Below, piece by piece: positions 1 through 5,741 of a stretch of DNA of 5,741 bases. The translations under genes and the position numbers were made by a program. The stretch comes from Pedobacter sp. (GTDB lineage Bacteria; Bacteroidota; Bacteroidia; Sphingobacteriales; Sphingobacteriaceae). The DNA lies in NCBI GenBank assembly GCA_028287885.1, contig JAQBOT010000179.1, positions 1 through 5,741 on the forward strand, read 5' to 3'. Position 1 is the first letter of the stretch; the number at the start of each line of letters is the position of its first letter. The notes under the pieces were generated by a model. That model was not told where the DNA came from. It did no database searches and saw only the letters and a program-made list of their open reading frames with translations.

Positions 1-524
1 TCCAATTTCTTTTTACCGGCACTTTCTGTTGCGTGTTCGTAACGCCTCAATTCAAAAATCCGTGTTTTACGTTCAGGTAATTCCAAATTCGGCATGTGTG
101 CAAAAGCTTTCAAAAGGGAGCTTTCTATACGCTCGTATGCCGGAGATGATGCAGGTGCATTCAAATAAGCCTCAGCAGCGGTTAAGTATGCCTTGTCATT
201 AAACAAACGCGTTTCCACATTCATAAACTCATCCAACGACTTATACGGTATTAATGCATAAAGTTTAGACTGTCCTTCAGGCTTCAACTCCGCAAATAGT
301 CCAACAGATTGTATGCCCAGGCGCTTTAATGCAGGAATTGCTGCATCTTTAAAGTAGTTTTCTATTAGCGTTTGCTGTTGAGCGTCCTTTAATGTGTATT
401 CCCGTAATTCGTAGAACATAGTGCTTTCCTTATCAATTACTTCGGTAGCCTTGGTGATCTGTGGAAGTATCGCTGCGGACATGGTTGTGAACAATGATGC
501 TTTCACAAATGAACGTCTTTTCAT
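1..524 (-). CDS. NIPSNAP-family protein with Tat signal (3' end outside window)
   Basis: This open frame starts at the ATG at 524-522 and runs off the left edge without a stop, giving 174 complete codons. Residues 1-20 (MKRRSFVKASLFTTMSAAIL) form a twin-arginine export signal: RRSFVK followed by a hydrophobic stretch, so the mature protein is probably periplasmic. The first NIPSNAP-like module begins near residue 36 (MFYELREYTLKD) and continues through PALKRLGIQSVGLF and LYALIPYKSLDEF. A second appears to begin near residue 155 (RIFELRRYEHATES) and is cut by the window edge. Paired ELR-Y repeats of this kind are characteristic of bacterial NIPSNAP proteins, which adopt a dimeric alpha/beta-barrel (ABM-like) fold; their biochemical role is not established. 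Relatives are about 250-260 aa, so roughly a third is missing. The gene lies 22 bp after the stop of the TIM-barrel gene, on the same strand, indicating an operon. No Shine-Dalgarno is visible; the leader is A/T-rich. The Tat signal supports the first ATG over later Met codons at 15 and 36. Confidence 0.85.
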   Translation of the reverse strand, partial: MKRRSFVKASLFTTMSAAILPQITKATEVIDKESTMFYELREYTLKDAQQQTLIENYFKDAAIPALKRLGIQSVGLFAELKPEGQSKLYALIPYKSLDEFMNVETRLFNDKAYLTAAEAYLNAPASSPAYERIESSLLKAFAHMPNLELPERKTRIFELRRYEHATESAGKKKL

Positions 525-546
525 ATTTATAAATTTCAATTTAGTA

Positions 547-1398
547 TTACAATAATTTCAAAAGGTAATTATAGTCGAACGCTGCACTTTCTATTGGCGG
601 CCGGGTATACTCCTCCTGCTCAATAAATATGTGCTTCAATCCCGACTTATCAGAACTCGCAAGTAACTTTTTGATGTCAACGCCTCCTTTACCAAATTCA
701 GTACTCTGCTTAAGCTTTAAATCCATATCCTTCAAATGCCATAAAGGAAAACGTCCTGGGTATTTGTTGAAATAATAGTCTGGATCAGAGCCAGTGGCAA
801 TAACCCAGCCCAGATCAAGTTCCATCTTTACGAGGGCAGGATCTGTACGATCAAGCAGGATATCGTAAAGGGTTTGGCCTCCTACCTTTTCAAATTCGTT
901 TTCATGATTGTGGTATCCAAACGTAATTCCAGATTTTTTACAAGCTTCTGCAGATTTCTGGAAAATGTCTGCACTACGTTGATAATTTTCAACCGTTTGC
1001 CCTCTGCCTGGTAAAACTGAACAGATCAAATAACCTTGGCCTGCTTCGGCAGCCTGATCAATTGACTTTTGCCAGTCTGCATCAATTTGAACATGTCCGC
1101 TTACAAGTTTAATCCCCAAATCAGTTGTTATCTTTTTAACATCCTTCGGGCTCAATCCATAGTAGTTGCCTTTTTCACTCTTCGCTGATTCGATTTCTTT
1201 ATATCCAATCTTAGCCAATTGCGCCAAAGTCCCTGCAGCGTCAGCTAGCATTTCCTTTCTGACGGTATAAAGCTGAAGTCCAATATTCTTTCCAGGCTTA
1301 TTTTGGGCGCGTAAAAACTCGGGTATCAACACTGATCCCAGGGCGAATGCACCTGAAGTTTTGAGGAAATTCCTTCTTGTATTGCTATTCATGTTCAT
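547..1398 (-). CDS. Tat-exported sugar phosphate isomerase/epimerase-like TIM-barrel protein
   Basis: This 283-aa protein belongs to the xylose-isomerase-like TIM-barrel superfamily (AP endonuclease family 2 fold), which includes sugar epimerases and the inositol-pathway proteins IolE/IolI. A textbook Tat signal is present at residues 7-13 (TRRNFLK), followed by a hydrophobic segment and a likely cleavage site after Ala31 (LRA|Q). The barrel starts at IGLQLYTVRKEM (39-50). Probable divalent-metal ligands, assigned by family pattern, lie in HNHE (163-166), MELDLGW (Asp195), WHLKDMD (His221) and FIEQEEY (Glu260). The length is normal for exported members. The true substrate cannot be read from sequence; such proteins in Bacteroidota often sit with oxidoreductases, DUF1080 proteins and NIPSNAP proteins and are thought to act on sugar or keto-sugar derivatives. 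The NIPSNAP gene follows 22 bp downstream. Two starts are possible (1398 or 1392); both keep the Tat motif. Export to the periplasm of a fold usually found in the cytoplasm is notable but common in this phylum. Confidence 0.9.
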   Translation of the reverse strand: MNMNSNTRRNFLKTSGAFALGSVLIPEFLRAQNKPGKNIGLQLYTVRKEMLADAAGTLAQLAKIGYKEIESAKSEKGNYYGLSPKDVKKITTDLGIKLVSGHVQIDADWQKSIDQAAEAGQGYLICSVLPGRGQTVENYQRSADIFQKSAEACKKSGITFGYHNHENEFEKVGGQTLYDILLDRTDPALVKMELDLGWVIATGSDPDYYFNKYPGRFPLWHLKDMDLKLKQSTEFGKGGVDIKKLLASSDKSGLKHIFIEQEEYTRPPIESAAFDYNYLLKLL

Positions 1399-1402
1399 TT
1401 GG

Positions 1403-1408
1403 TCCTTT
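1403..1408 (-). promoter_or_regulatory. Possible ribosome binding site of the TIM-barrel gene
   Basis: The minus strand reads AAAGGA here. The spacing is 4 nt to the ATG at 1398-1396 and 10 nt to the ATG at 1392-1390. Neither spacing is ideal, so the site does not settle which Met is used. Starting at the second Met would remove only two residues. It is the only recognisable purine-rich ribosome binding site among the four genes. Confidence 0.4.
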
Positions 1409-1439
1409 CTATTTGGTTAGTTCAAGGTTTGTTTATTCT

Positions 1440-1447
1440 TAAAGATA
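1440..1447 (-). promoter_or_regulatory. Weak candidate -7 element for the TIM-barrel/NIPSNAP operon
   Basis: The minus strand reads TATCTTTA, one base away from the Bacteroidota -7 consensus TAnnTTTG, and lies about 40 nt before the start codon. I do not find a TTG at the expected 17-23 nt upstream; the nearest TTG is 28 nt away. The 84-bp gap between the two gene pairs is long enough for a promoter, but the match is partial. Confidence 0.3.
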
Positions 1448-1451
1448 CAAG

Positions 1452-1483
1452 AAAAATTAAGTCATTGCTAATTTACAAGCAAT
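1452..1483 (-). terminator. Weak intrinsic terminator after the transglutaminase gene
   Basis: On the minus strand a 6-bp stem (ATTGCT at 1483-1478 pairing with AGCAAT at 1469-1464) with an 8-nt loop begins at the last base of the TGA stop. It is followed after three bases by TTAATTTTT. The stem has only two G-C pairs and the T-tract is interrupted, so termination may be partial and some read-through into the TIM-barrel gene is possible. Confidence 0.35.
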
Positions 1484-3381
1484 CAACTGGTCTTGATCAA
1501 AATGGCTTTTTGTTTATCGGCTAGGTAGATTTTTTTATAAAACTCCACCGCATCCTTATATTTCTCGGGTGGATACTTCTTACTATTCATTTGTTTTTCA
1601 CGAGTATAAATGATGGTGTTATCTTTAATTACAGCTTTGGAGTTATAATTTCCGAACTCAGATTCAATGCTAACAGCGGCAGGAAGAAATTCTGCTTTAT
1701 ATCCGGCTGGCAGTACGTACACCACTTCATCCTTGTCGTAATAACCAAAGGGAACAGAAAAAGATGTTTTTCTGCCCTCCACTTTCCTCGGTACAGTTTC
1801 ATTGCGGTTTAACATATTCAGCGTCAGAAAAATTTTATCCCCTCCATGTGTCAACAACTCAGAGCACTTCAGTTTAATATTCTCTTTCAACTCCGGCAAC
1901 TCTTTTCGAGGCTGGCTGTAAGTTGCAGATATGATCTCCATGTTTGGTATTCCTAAACTTTCCAGAATCTCTTTTCTTTGCGCTGTTGGATCCTTAAGCA
2001 TCATTGCGAAGTTGTTCTCATACTGGCAAGCACCATATTCGGTATCTATCTCAATACTAGCACTCCCTTCGGCGTCTAACTTTACCGTTGCCAGTCTTTT
2101 TTGAAAGTTATCCTTCGGACGGTAAATTGGCGTATTTACAACTTTACCACCCTCTTCAGTAATAAGTAATACCGACTTCCCAGAGGTGCCACTTCCTATA
2201 AAACCTGCAGGCATATTCTGACTCGTACATTCCAGCCAGGTCGAGTCTCTATCTCCGGGCACGCACAGAATCATGTGGTTACTTTGACCAAAACTTGAAT
2301 AATTTGGATTAAGGGAAGGCATACCCGCCCCAACAACTACAAGATTGGACTTGATATCAACAGCCTGAAGCAATGCTTTCATGTAGTTGGACAATGCTTT
2401 GCAATCACCATAATTTACACCAGCGACTTTCTCCGCGGCAATTGGTTTAAAGCCGCCTATTCCGAGCTGCACACTTACATACCTGGTATTTGTCTGCAGG
2501 TACTTGTAAAGAATTGAAATCTTCTCTTTGTCGGATTTTGCTGTCGCTACCAATGACCTTGCGGTTGCTTTTGTACTTTCAGGTAAGCTCTGCAAATTGC
2601 CGGAAAGACCATATATCCAAGTACCTAAATTTTTCCAACTTTCAACATTACCACTGGAATTGTCATATTCAAACTGGTTCGGGGAAGCTTGTACCCAGGG
2701 TGTGACTTCTTTTCGCCCGATTGACATCGGCTCATACGTTAATGCTGGCACTTTTTCGGCAGTCCAACGATATACCATATTTTGACCAACCTGCGTGGAA
2801 TCCGTCTTTAGTCCTGGATTTTTTAAGTACCTAAATGAAAGACTCTGCGGGATTTGAATTGTATACGTTGATTTCTCCACGGATAGGTCGTAAGATGCAA
2901 CCGGAGACCAGGATGGAAAACTCAGGTATCCATTAAAGTCCTTTTCGTAACTGTATTCAATTGTAAACGGATACGATGCATTAAGAAACCGCAGTGATTT
3001 TAGCCGGTTATCATCATACATGGTGCCATCATCCGTCAAACTTCGATCCTTGAAGTCGGAACTTTTATAAGTCTTTATCTTTGTCCCCTTGGCATCAAAT
3101 AGGCTTGCCTTCATATTATAAACGGAAGAGAACTTATCGTAATATTCGCTCATTACGGCCTGGTCCTCGCCATTTTTAGATAGGATAGTGATGGCCGTCC
3201 TGTAGCTCATCGTTGCATTACTTGCGCTTTTCACGTTAAGGTTAAGGTTTTCATTCCGGATAACTACAGACGCATCCTGTGTCAGTTCAGCCGGAATCTT
3301 AGCTACATCGTAGTAATTTTGTGCGTTAACTGCGCTGCCTGTAAGCAGCAAAGCAGCTGATAATACCAGGTTTACTTTCAT
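1483..3381 (-). CDS. Secreted DUF3857 and transglutaminase-like domain protein (intact triad)
   Basis: This 632-aa protein has a Sec signal peptide (MKVNLVLSAALLLTGSAVNA, cleavage after Ala20) and no lipobox, so it is probably periplasmic. Residues about 45-220 match the beta-rich DUF3857 domain (SKNGEDQAVMSEYYDKFS, FTIEYSYEKDF). A transglutaminase-like core spans about 270-395. It includes YLQTNTRYVSVQLGIGGFKP, the nucleophile motif NYGDCKALS (Cys327), SNHMILCV (His369) and TWLECTSQ (Glu384 where many relatives have Asp). This supports an active cysteine-protease-like or transferase fold. The C-terminal part (about 425-632) is the beta-rich extension typical of the family and ends with the usual PPEKYKDAVEFYKKIYLADK block. 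The substrate is unknown; amide bond cleavage, crosslinking or ligation are all possible. The start overlaps the stop of the upstream paralogue by 4 bp (ATGA), with no Shine-Dalgarno, which points to translational coupling. Family assignment is firm; biochemical function is not. Confidence 0.9.
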   Translation of the reverse strand: MKVNLVLSAALLLTGSAVNAQNYYDVAKIPAELTQDASVVIRNENLNLNVKSASNATMSYRTAITILSKNGEDQAVMSEYYDKFSSVYNMKASLFDAKGTKIKTYKSSDFKDRSLTDDGTMYDDNRLKSLRFLNASYPFTIEYSYEKDFNGYLSFPSWSPVASYDLSVEKSTYTIQIPQSLSFRYLKNPGLKTDSTQVGQNMVYRWTAEKVPALTYEPMSIGRKEVTPWVQASPNQFEYDNSSGNVESWKNLGTWIYGLSGNLQSLPESTKATARSLVATAKSDKEKISILYKYLQTNTRYVSVQLGIGGFKPIAAEKVAGVNYGDCKALSNYMKALLQAVDIKSNLVVVGAGMPSLNPNYSSFGQSNHMILCVPGDRDSTWLECTSQNMPAGFIGSGTSGKSVLLITEEGGKVVNTPIYRPKDNFQKRLATVKLDAEGSASIEIDTEYGACQYENNFAMMLKDPTAQRKEILESLGIPNMEIISATYSQPRKELPELKENIKLKCSELLTHGGDKIFLTLNMLNRNETVPRKVEGRKTSFSVPFGYYDKDEVVYVLPAGYKAEFLPAAVSIESEFGNYNSKAVIKDNTIIYTREKQMNSKKYPPEKYKDAVEFYKKIYLADKQKAILIKTS

Positions 3382-5393
3382 ATTTTTTTGAATACGATTT
3401 GTTCAGCTTGCTTACGGACAATATTCTTGTAGAATTCTTTCAACGTATAGTATTCTTCGGCAGAGAATACCGGCTTATTGATACTGATCTTACTGCGTAT
3501 AGCTATCTTATTTCCTTCCACGATGTAATAAATTGAAAAGGCACCGTCATTGTTCGGTAATGCAAAAGCTTCACTTTTCGGTAATTTATCCAGGACGTAC
3601 TTTTCAGGGAACTCAATTACAGATTTAAAAAGCTCCTGAAATGGGTAAGCAAAGTCCACAGGAAACTTGCGGTCTTCCAGGTTAAATGGGTTATCCTTTG
3701 TTCGTTCATAGAGCATCGGTGTGAAATAGATTAGATTACCTGCATCTTCTACATTATCCTCAATCGTAACATTCATCGTTTCCGCAAGCGCCTGTTCTGG
3801 CTGATTTAGGTTCTCAATCTTATAAGAAACAATCTCGAGCCCTGGTTTACTTGCCTTGTAGTTCTTTAAAAACTCGGCTTCCGTGGCTGTTCCCTTATAT
3901 TTCTTTCTGCGTCGTAAACCTTCATAGTAGTCTGTAGAAAAATACATGTTGCCAGTAAACTTGTTGTCTGTACCTAAAACAAGGTTGTAGCCAATACTGG
4001 TACTACTCAAGTTTGGGTTTTCGAGGGAGATCCACTCTGCCGTTTTTTCACTTACATGGACTCTTAAGCCTTGGTGACTTAAATCCTGATAGCTGAGCAA
4101 ACCCTCCAGATTGTCCTCATCCGTAGCATCCAGCAAATATTGCTTCCCCCCTGCCTGTACCTCTATAACAACATTATTGAATTTTGACAACATAGGATAA
4201 CCCGGATGGAAACCATTTTCCCTTGTACTTAATAAAACAGGGGAACAAATTAGCCCGGCCATTTTCAACATGCCGAGTAAACAAAGATTAATGTCTGCAG
4301 AGTTGCCTGTTTTCTTCTCCATGACGGCTTTCTGACTATTTTCGCTTGTGTATATGGTATGCCTGCCATCCCATTTTACCGCTTTTTTTATATAATTGAA
4401 TATCAGGTTCATTTTGGCCACAGAATCTTTTTCCTCTTTGACTATTCCGCTTACAAAACCTTTTTCATAATTCGCTCTGTTGATAAACCTTCCGAATTGA
4501 TCTTCGTTCATCAGCTCGAACATCAATTTTGGCCAGGTAGAACTATAATCTTTATATCCAGATCCGGGGAACTTTGTCGCCATCATTTCAAAACTGATCT
4601 TTGCCACATAATCATCTATTGTTGTGATGAAACTTTCGTCCTTAATCGCCGGGATATCTTCTACATAGTAGCTCGTTTTGGTAACTTGAACTGCAGTTTG
4701 TTCAGCTGCAGAAAGCGCATACATTTGGGAGATAATCTCCGCTCTTGTTTGCTGAATCTCCAAATAACCGTTAATGAACGGTTTATACATGTAGTACTCC
4801 GGTATAGTGATAGTAAAAGCAGAATACTTAGCTGGGTAGCGCCCCTGAAAATACCAGTCATCCAACGCAAAGAAAAAATCTGAAACGGTTGTATAACTGT
4901 ATTCAATGATTGATCCTTCCTTAACGTTCGGAAGTGTAAATTTTTTCTCAACATGATTTTTGTCCAGACGACTGGTAAATTTCGCGTCACCAGTCATTTT
5001 GCTAACTTCTACTTTTCCATTTACAAGATTGTAAGTGGCACCGCGAAGGGATGTCATATCTTCTTTACCGCTGCCTACGGCACTATTGTACAGGATGACT
5101 TCAAAGTTTGCCAGGTCCTGTGCGTTCTTGTTGACTACTTTGAACCTGACGTGCCTTGTAAAGTTATAGACAAATTGATGGCTTGTCGCACTGATTTCGA
5201 ATGTGCCTTTACCGACATCAAATAGCTTGATCGCATCTGCAGCAGAGTCGACACCCTTTACTTTGGTATCAAATTCTGTTACATCTACTTTGCCATACTT
5301 GAAAGTGCGAATGGAATTGTCCTTGCTTTGTCCTGAAACTTTAGTAAGCGACAAGAACAAAACGAACAAAGAGAACGTTAAATTTTTAAGCAT
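3378..5393 (-). CDS. Secreted DUF3857/transglutaminase-like protein with lost Cys and His (probable pseudoenzyme)
   Basis: This 671-aa protein has an N-terminal signal peptide (MLKNLTFSLFVLFLSLTKVSG, likely cleavage after Gly21) and should be periplasmic. DUF3857-like sequence covers about 60-250 (NFTRHVRFKVVNKNAQDLANFEV, VKEGSIIEYSYTTVSDFFF). A transglutaminase-like core follows at about 320-430, including MNLIFNYIKKAVKWDG. At the nucleophile position the motif reads GNSADIN (Ser365 in place of Cys). The His position reads FNNVVIEV (Asn407), and only the acidic residue is kept (YLLDATDED, Asp422). From memory, GN-x-ADIN variants recur in this branch of the family, which suggests a stable non-catalytic class and not a sequencing error. 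The C-terminal beta-rich region (about 450-671) ends with AEEYYTLKEFYKNIVRK, matching the same tail block in its neighbour. It is the first gene of a two-gene operon with the intact paralogue, overlapping it by ATGA. A role as scaffold, substrate binder or regulator of the active partner is an inference. No Shine-Dalgarno is seen before the ATG. Confidence 0.9.
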   Translation of the reverse strand: MLKNLTFSLFVLFLSLTKVSGQSKDNSIRTFKYGKVDVTEFDTKVKGVDSAADAIKLFDVGKGTFEISATSHQFVYNFTRHVRFKVVNKNAQDLANFEVILYNSAVGSGKEDMTSLRGATYNLVNGKVEVSKMTGDAKFTSRLDKNHVEKKFTLPNVKEGSIIEYSYTTVSDFFFALDDWYFQGRYPAKYSAFTITIPEYYMYKPFINGYLEIQQTRAEIISQMYALSAAEQTAVQVTKTSYYVEDIPAIKDESFITTIDDYVAKISFEMMATKFPGSGYKDYSSTWPKLMFELMNEDQFGRFINRANYEKGFVSGIVKEEKDSVAKMNLIFNYIKKAVKWDGRHTIYTSENSQKAVMEKKTGNSADINLCLLGMLKMAGLICSPVLLSTRENGFHPGYPMLSKFNNVVIEVQAGGKQYLLDATDEDNLEGLLSYQDLSHQGLRVHVSEKTAEWISLENPNLSSTSIGYNLVLGTDNKFTGNMYFSTDYYEGLRRRKKYKGTATEAEFLKNYKASKPGLEIVSYKIENLNQPEQALAETMNVTIEDNVEDAGNLIYFTPMLYERTKDNPFNLEDRKFPVDFAYPFQELFKSVIEFPEKYVLDKLPKSEAFALPNNDGAFSIYYIVEGNKIAIRSKISINKPVFSAEEYYTLKEFYKNIVRKQAEQIVFKKI

Positions 5394-5442
5394 GGTGTTT
5401 AGGTTATATTTGGTTTCTTAAATTTTAGTCACTACAATATAA

Positions 5443-5475
5443 TTGATTTCACCTATTGTTTAGAATTTATTTTTG
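5443..5475 (+). promoter_or_regulatory. Candidate Bacteroidota promoter pointing rightward
   Basis: The plus strand has TTG at 5443-5445, a 22-nt spacer, then TATTTTTG at 5468-5475. The latter is an exact match to the -7 consensus TAnnTTTG, and the spacer falls within the 17-23 nt range described for Flavobacterium-type promoters. It points away from the leftward operon. It could serve a gene right of the window, a small RNA or a short reading frame starting at 5487. An A/T-rich sequence can match by chance. Confidence 0.35.
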
Positions 5476-5486
5476 TCACCATCAAA

Positions 5487-5541
5487 ATGAACTCAGATCT
5501 AACGCACATCAAGCGCACATCAAACCCAGGTCAAGCACAGG
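5487..5541. repeat. Degenerate 11-bp tandem repeat, four clear units plus one partial
   Basis: Consecutive 11-mers read TCTAACGCACA (5498), TCAAGCGCACA (5509), TCAAACCCAGG (5520) and TCAAGCACAGG (5531). The preceding unit ATGAACTCAGA (5487) agrees at positions 4-11 of the consensus TCAARCNCASR. Units 1-2 and 3-4 differ by two bases each. The period is close to one helical turn and is not a multiple of three, so the pattern is more likely a DNA-level element than a coding repeat. Phased binding sites for a regulator are one reading; leftover local tandem duplication is another. Confidence 0.65.
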
Positions 5542-5564
5542 AAACACGTGTGTACAGCGTGTTT
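5542..5564. repeat. Inverted repeat AAACACG-N9-CGTGTTT
   Basis: Perfect 7-bp arms at 5542-5548 and 5558-5564 flank a 9-bp spacer, directly abutting the last 11-bp repeat unit. The left arm overlaps the 8-bp palindrome ACACGTGT (5544-5551), and the spacer contains TGTACA (5551-5556). The layout fits a dimeric regulator operator. No T-tract follows, so an intrinsic terminator is unlikely. Confidence 0.5.
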
Positions 5565-5600
5565 AACTTGTGTCTATGAATTGTATTAGAGCATAGTAAG

Positions 5601-5618
5601 TGTTGGAGCTGCTCAACA
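5601..5618. repeat. Short imperfect inverted repeat TGTTG-N8-CAACA
   Basis: Five-base arms at 5601-5605 and 5614-5618 flank GAGCTGCT. Allowing one unpaired G, the symmetry extends through AGC/GCT at the centre. It may be an operator half-site pair, but arms this short occur by chance. Confidence 0.25.
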
Positions 5619-5741
5619 AGCGTCGTAATCACTTAGGCGATTGATGCTTTTAAACCGGAAATATTTTGAGGTAAGGGAAACTGAAGTTGCTTTAATTACC
5701 CAGAATAAAAACAAAGCACTACATTGAGCTCGAAAAAACAA

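Larger units (their letters stand above)
5394..5741. other. Gene-free region upstream of the transglutaminase-like operon
   Basis: I find no convincing gene here on either strand. The longest frames I checked are about 30 codons and show no family resemblance. The stretch holds a rightward promoter match, phased 11-bp repeats and two inverted repeats, described separately. The leader of the leftward operon (5394-5460) is very A/T-rich, and I could not identify a consensus leftward promoter in it. Such a promoter must exist here or further right, because no other gene precedes the operon within the window. Confidence 0.6.

Noticed and set aside
3378..3390. Programmed frameshift fusing the two transglutaminase-like genes, as an annotated feature.
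   Set aside because: The A7 run is not a proper X_XXY_YYZ heptamer in the zero frame because the preceding base is C, and I see no strong downstream stem-loop. Each protein has its own signal peptide and complete domain set. It is kept only as a side note in the coupling finding.
4359..4883. A 174-codon plus-strand open frame inside the 671-aa gene.
   Set aside because: It lies wholly antisense to a well-supported gene. Its translation is rich in Phe, Ile, Arg and Cys with no recognisable domain, as expected for a complementary-strand shadow.
4661..4990. A 109-codon minus-strand frame overlapping the 671-aa gene in another frame.
   Set aside because: The low-complexity, Arg/Leu-rich translation has no family resemblance, and the overlapping frame has clear domain and motif content.
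5574..5596. Inverted repeat CTATG-N13-CATAG.
   Set aside because: Five-base A/T-rich arms with a 13-base loop are expected by chance in a region of this size.
5644..5727. A 27-codon plus-strand frame (starting MLLNRKYFEVRETEV) with an AGG six bases upstream, preceded by TTG-N18-TATTTTG at 5641-5668.
   Set aside because: It is too short to judge. The promoter-like match is one base short of the consensus and overlaps the frame itself, so it cannot drive it. No homology is recognised.
5394..5741. CRISPR array, tRNA or mobile-element end in the intergenic region.
   Set aside because: The 11-bp units have no spacers and are too short for CRISPR repeats. I see no cloverleaf with a CCA-type end, and no terminal inverted repeats with target duplications or a transposase.

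Overview
The window looks like chromosomal DNA of a member of the Bacteroidota, probably a Sphingobacteriales-type soil or aquatic organism (Pedobacter/Mucilaginibacter-like). The base composition is moderately AT-rich. The start codons mostly lack Shine-Dalgarno sequences and are preceded by A/T-rich leaders. The protein families (paired DUF3857/transglutaminase-like secreted proteins, a Tat-exported sugar isomerase/epimerase, a Tat-exported NIPSNAP protein) are typical of that phylum. The genus is an inference; no rRNA or marker gene is present.

All four genes are on the minus strand and form two transcription blocks. Reading in the direction of transcription (right to left), a 348-bp gene-free stretch (5394-5741) comes first. 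It is followed by two secreted DUF3857 plus transglutaminase-like proteins, 671 aa (3378-5393) and 632 aa (1483-3381). Their stop and start codons overlap as ATGA, so they are almost certainly translationally coupled. The downstream protein keeps a plausible catalytic Cys-His-acid triad. The upstream protein has lost both the Cys and the His and looks like a pseudoenzyme partner. A weak hairpin plus T-tract follows the second gene.

The second block is a Tat-exported xylose-isomerase-like TIM-barrel protein (547-1398). After 22 bp comes a Tat-exported NIPSNAP-family protein whose 3' end lies outside the window (1-524). Both carry N-terminal twin-arginine signals, so this pair probably acts in the periplasm, plausibly on sugar derivatives.

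The least explained part is the right-hand intergenic region. It holds a good match to the Bacteroidota promoter consensus pointing rightward (away from the genes), then four to five degenerate 11-bp tandem units in helical phase, then an immediately adjacent 7-bp inverted repeat. This looks like a regulatory array, or the upstream region of an unseen rightward gene or RNA. I see no mobile element, CRISPR array, tRNA or rRNA, and no complete novel system. The pseudoenzyme/enzyme pair and the phased repeats are the best leads.
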